This document shows, one piece after another, positions 61,614-64,000 of a DNA stretch of 64,000 nucleotides; the first letter of the stretch is position 1; each line of letters begins with the position of its first letter. The notes under the pieces were generated by a model. That model was not told the origin of the DNA and did no database searches. It saw nothing but the letters and a program-made list of their open reading frames with translations. This DNA comes from Clostridium nigeriense (GTDB lineage Bacteria > Bacillota > Clostridia > Clostridiales > Clostridiaceae), in the NCBI RefSeq assembly GCF_900086595.1, contig NZ_LT575472.1, forward strand, positions 1,046,451 to 1,110,450, in the 5' to 3' direction. The translations under genes were made by a program, and so were the position numbers.

Positions 61614-62498
61614 ATGGACATAGCAAGATCAGGCGAAGAGCTTATTAAAATATGTGAAGAAAATTCTATACCTTTAAGTGAATATGCTATAAGAAGAGAA
61701 ATGGAAGATAGAGATGTATCAAGAGAAGAAGTAATTTCAAAGATGCAAAGAACTCTAGATGCCATGAGAAGTGGAGCAACAGAGGCTAGAGAAAAGGAAG
61801 TATATTCTGTAAGCGGATTAATAGGTGGAGATGCCTATAAGCTTCAAGAATATTTAAAAAAAGGTAAATCACTAACAGGAGATACTATGGTTTTAGCAAT
61901 GGCTATGGCACTATCCTCATCAGAAGTTAATGCATCTATGGGGAAAATAGTAGCTTGTCCTACAGCGGGTTCTTGTGGGATTTTACCAGCAGTAATTTTG
62001 ACAGCAGGAGAGAAGCTTGGAAAAAGTGATGATGATTTAATAAAAGCTTTATTTGCATCAGCAGCTGTTGGAATGATAATAGGAAGAAATGCGACTTTTG
62101 CAGGTGCAGAGGGTGGATGCCAAGCAGAATGTGGATCTGCATCAGGAATGGCAGCAGCAGCAATAGTTGAAATGATGGGGGGAACTCCAAAAATGTCTTT
62201 AGATGCAGCAGCGATAGTATTTAAAAATATATTAGGGCTTGTTTGTGATCCAGTTGCTGGATTAGTTGAAATCCCTTGTGCGAAAAGAAATTCTTCAGGA
62301 GCTGTAAGTGCTTTATGCACAGCAGATTTAGTTATGGCAGGAGTAGAGTCTAAAATACCTTTTGATGATGCATTATCTGCAATGTATAAGGTAGGAAGAA
62401 GCTTACCAGCAGCTTTAAGAGAAACAGGACTTGGAGGAGTTGCAGCAACAAAGGCAGGATTAATGCTAAAGAAAAAAGTGTTTAGCGATGAAAATTAA
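61614..62498 (+). CDS. sdaAA: L-serine dehydratase, alpha subunit
   Basis: 294 aa. Cysteines in ACPTAGSCGILPA, GCQAECGSASG and GLVCDPVAGLVEIPCAKRN are those of the catalytic [4Fe-4S] cluster. A GTG at 61605 inside sdaAB is in frame, but the ATG at 61614, one base after the sdaAB stop, has GAGG at a better distance. Cotranscribed with sdaAB. Confidence 0.94.
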   Translation: MDIARSGEELIKICEENSIPLSEYAIRREMEDRDVSREEVISKMQRTLDAMRSGATEAREKEVYSVSGLIGGDAYKLQEYLKKGKSLTGDTMVLAMAMALSSSEVNASMGKIVACPTAGSCGILPAVILTAGEKLGKSDDDLIKALFASAAVGMIIGRNATFAGAEGGCQAECGSASGMAAAAIVEMMGGTPKMSLDAAAIVFKNILGLVCDPVAGLVEIPCAKRNSSGAVSALCTADLVMAGVESKIPFDDALSAMYKVGRSLPAALRETGLGGVAATKAGLMLKKKVFSDEN

Positions 62499-62502
62499 TA
62501 CT

Positions 62503-62532
62503 AAAACTCAAGCAAGATAGCTTGAGTTTTTT
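62503..62532. terminator. Terminator after serine dehydratase
   Basis: AAAACTCAAGC pairs with GCTTGAGTTTT, 11 bp, 6-base loop, T-run on the + strand. Confidence 0.85.
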
Positions 62533-62533
62533 A

Positions 62534-62572
62534 CTTAATTCTACATTTGTTATTCTACATTATTAATTTCTA
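62534..62572. repeat. Fragment of the modular hairpin repeat
   Basis: TTAATTCTACATTTGTTATTCTACATTATTAATTTC matches the right-arm type of the repeat, with no partner arm or internal module. It overlaps the stop region of the HxlR gene. Confidence 0.5.
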
Positions 62573-62924
62573 ATATGTATTCTTCACCATAACTATGCAT
62601 GGCTTCTAAAACAGGAATTATTTTATTTCCTATATCAGTTAATCCATATTCAACTTTAGGAGGTACAACGGGATAAACCTTTCTATAAATAAGTTTATCT
62701 TCTTCTAAACTTCTTAATTGATTAGTTAACATTTTTTGTGTAACATTTGGAAGACAACGTTTAAGATCACTAAATCTTAAAGGCCCCTTACATAAATACC
62801 AAAGAATTAATATTTTCCATTTACCTGATATAAGTTTATGAACTAATATCATTGGACAAATACCGTGATTATTTGTACTTTCATTAATATAACAATCTTT
62901 ATGATCTATCGAAAATTTTTCCAT
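62550..62924 (-). CDS. HxlR family transcriptional regulator
   Basis: 124 aa winged-helix regulator. CPMILVHKLISGKWKILILW is the family start and LRFSDLKRCLPNVTQKMLTNQL the recognition helix region; the Cys in CPM is the residue that senses redox or electrophile stress in related proteins. Divergent from an azoreductase gene with two palindromes in between, so it probably controls that gene. No detectable fusion. Confidence 0.9.
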   Translation of the reverse strand: MEKFSIDHKDCYINESTNNHGICPMILVHKLISGKWKILILWYLCKGPLRFSDLKRCLPNVTQKMLTNQLRSLEEDKLIYRKVYPVVPPKVEYGLTDIGNKIIPVLEAMHSYGEEYILEINNVE

Positions 62925-62964
62925 ATAATATCTCCTTAGAAAATCCTTAAAAATAATTGAGAAG

Positions 62965-62984
62965 TAGTATCAATTTATATACTA
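62965..62984. promoter_or_regulatory. Candidate HxlR operator 1
   Basis: TAGTAT-CAATTTAT-ATACTA, inverted repeat with 8-base spacer in the HxlR/azoreductase gap. Confidence 0.4.
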
Positions 62985-63004
62985 TGTGTAAAAAAAGTGT
63001 CTAC

Positions 63005-63033
63005 TTGAAAATTAATAATATTTAAACTATTAT
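63005..63033 (+). promoter_or_regulatory. Candidate azoreductase promoter
   Basis: TTGAAA (63005-63010), 17-base spacer, TATTAT (63028-63033), between the two palindromes. Confidence 0.5.
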
Positions 63034-63053
63034 TTTATTATATTATAACAAAA

Positions 63054-63076
63054 AGATACATATTTAGAAAGTATCT
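63054..63076. promoter_or_regulatory. Candidate HxlR operator 2
   Basis: AGATAC-N11-GTATCT, inverted repeat just upstream of the azoreductase Shine-Dalgarno. The half-site GTATC also occurs in operator 1. Confidence 0.4.
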
Positions 63077-63090
63077 AGATGGAGGGCAAA

Positions 63091-63696
63091 ATGAGCAAAG
63101 TATTATATATAAAAGCAAACATTAAACCAGAAGGACAATCAAGAACATTTAGAGTATCAGATAGTTTTATTGAAGAGTATAGAAGATTAAATCCAGAAGA
63201 CGAAATTATTACTTTAGATTTATATAAAGAAGGAATAGATTTTTTAAGACCAGAAGATTTAGCAGTAGTATTTGGACCAAAGACTGAAGAAAGCAAAAAT
63301 CATCCAATATTAAAATATGCTTATCAAATGGCTGAAGTTGATAAGGTAGTAGTTGCTGCACCAATGTGGAATTTAGGAGCACCTGCAATATTAAAAGCTT
63401 ATTTTGATTATGTAAGTGTAACAGGAATTACTTTTAAATATACAGCAGAGGGTCCAGTAGGAATATGTAATGCCAAGAAAGCGTTAATAGTTTCTGGAAG
63501 AGGCGGGGATTATAGTAATCCAATAACTTCTCAATTTGAAATGGGAGAAAAATATACAAGAGCTATACTTTCATTCTTTGGAATAAAAGATATTAAGAGT
63601 GTAGCAGCTGAAAGTTTAGATGTAATGGGAATAGATGTTGATAAAGTAGTTACAGATACTATAGAAGAAGCAAAAGAAATTGCTAAGGACTTTTAA
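63091..63696 (+). CDS. FMN-dependent NADH azoreductase (quinone reductase)
   Basis: 201 aa flavodoxin-like fold. KANIKPEGQSRTF is the N-terminal FMN phosphate loop, PMWNLGAPAILKAYFDYV and SGRGGDYS complete the FMN site as in AzoR. Two-electron reduction of quinones and azo compounds protects against electrophiles. An ATG at 63079 is in frame, but the GGAGGG between it and 63091 marks the latter as the true start. Divergent HxlR gene likely regulates it. Confidence 0.9.
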   Translation: MSKVLYIKANIKPEGQSRTFRVSDSFIEEYRRLNPEDEIITLDLYKEGIDFLRPEDLAVVFGPKTEESKNHPILKYAYQMAEVDKVVVAAPMWNLGAPAILKAYFDYVSVTGITFKYTAEGPVGICNAKKALIVSGRGGDYSNPITSQFEMGEKYTRAILSFFGIKDIKSVAAESLDVMGIDVDKVVTDTIEEAKEIAKDF

Positions 63697-63786
63697 TACA
63701 ACATTAAATTAACAATTTTAAAATCCTAACCTTTTGAATAGTATTATTTTTAACGCAAATACTATTGTTGTAAGGTGGTGATTTCA

Positions 63787-63945
63787 GTGAATAAAAATCC
63801 AAATATAAAGTGTACAGTTGAACAATGTAAGTATAATAATACACAAGAAAAATATTGTACATTATCAGTAATTGAAGTTGGAACTCATGAAAGTAATCCA
63901 ACTAAGCCTCAATGTACAGATTGTAATTCTTTTGAATTAAAATAA
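63787..63945 (+). CDS. DUF1540 family miniprotein
   Basis: 52 aa starting at a GTG, with AAGGTGG upstream. Five cysteines in the pattern KCTVEQCKYN...YCTLSVIEVG...QCTDCNSF mark the DUF1540 family, short Cys-rich proteins of spore-forming clostridia that probably bind metal. Too short to stand out as an ORF. A long hairpin terminator follows two bases after the stop. Function unknown. Confidence 0.85.
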   Translation: MNKNPNIKCTVEQCKYNNTQEKYCTLSVIEVGTHESNPTKPQCTDCNSFELK

Positions 63946-63947
63946 TA

Positions 63948-64000
63948 AAGCAAAAAAGAAATGGATCTATTTTATTAATAGTTCCATTTCTTTTTTGCTT
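63948..64000 (+). terminator. Long terminator hairpin after the DUF1540 gene
   Basis: AAGCAAAAAAGAAATGGA pairs with TCCATTTCTTTTTTGCTT over 18 bp, extended by CTAT/ATAG across a mismatch; the descending arm contains TTTTTT. Confidence 0.8.

Noticed and set aside
61844..62320. Long minus-strand ORFs opposite sdaAA
   Set aside because: Shadows of the highly conserved serine dehydratase alpha subunit; no start signals, unusual composition.

Overview
The window reads as chromosomal DNA of a strictly anaerobic, fermentative, strongly AT-rich Firmicute of the Clostridium type. The signs are a reverse-rubrerythrin family protein, oxygen-sensitive Fe-S serine dehydratase subunits, Pta/AckA and thiolase-type fermentation enzymes, DUF421/DUF4363 and DUF1540 proteins, and strong Shine-Dalgarno sequences throughout. 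I cannot name the species. I see no tRNA, rRNA, CRISPR array, phage or transposase gene.

Layout. (1) 1-9.4 kb: end of a reverse rubrerythrin gene, then a sugar cassette: a YesN/YesM two-component pair, a lipoprotein-permease-permease ABC importer without its own ATPase, and a GH42 beta-galactosidase. (2) 9.5-10.9 kb: cardiolipin synthase. (3) 11.1-22.7 kb: an almost complete aromatic amino acid region (aroF, aroB, aroA, aroC, pheA, then aroE, aroK, aroQ, a second DAHP synthase and tyrA), interrupted by a GNAT gene and a pentapeptide-repeat gene. A previously unlisted 41-codon ORF, extremely rich in Phe/Tyr/Trp, lies between a near-consensus promoter and an intrinsic terminator just before aroF, and looks like a transcription attenuator. 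(4) 22.7-29.8 kb: HD-GYP protein, CYTH protein, ZIP metal transporter, class II aldolase, a PTS EIIBC, a decayed HAD-phosphatase gene, and an NdpA-like nucleoid protein preceded by a 13-codon upstream ORF. (5) 30.1-46.0 kb: a large accessory metabolic cluster: two paralogous CoA-transferases, each followed by an alpha/beta hydrolase, a KAS III/HMG-CoA-synthase-like enzyme, a complete Liv-type ABC importer, a TetR regulator, and a SDR reductase-thiolase-MaoC hydratase-Pta-AckA operon. Four copies of a 15-bp site, TGTAAG-N3-TTACTT, sit in the promoter regions of this cluster, including that of the TetR gene, and probably define one regulon. (6) 46.1-48.3 kb: a secreted coiled-coil/3D-domain protein, a perfect tandem 64-bp structured repeat, and a small membrane protein. 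(7) 48.4-56.7 kb: argGHCJBDF on the minus strand. (8) 57.1-64.0 kb: a lipoprotein, DUF421/DUF4363, a nucleoside kinase, serine dehydratase, a divergent HxlR/azoreductase pair and a DUF1540 miniprotein.

How it fits together. The aro block converts PEP and erythrose-4-phosphate to chorismate and on to prephenate/phenylpyruvate and the Tyr branch; the arg block makes arginine from glutamate by the ArgJ acetyl cycle. The 30-46 kb cluster has the parts to import a small organic acid or ester, hydrolyse it, activate it with CoA, run an (R)-specific beta-oxidation-like sequence and harvest ATP through acyl phosphate; the substrate is unknown. Many intergenic gaps, chiefly inside the aro and arg clusters, carry a family of modular hairpin repeats, and two further gaps carry a second hairpin family with a conserved loop and sequence-divergent but complementary stems.
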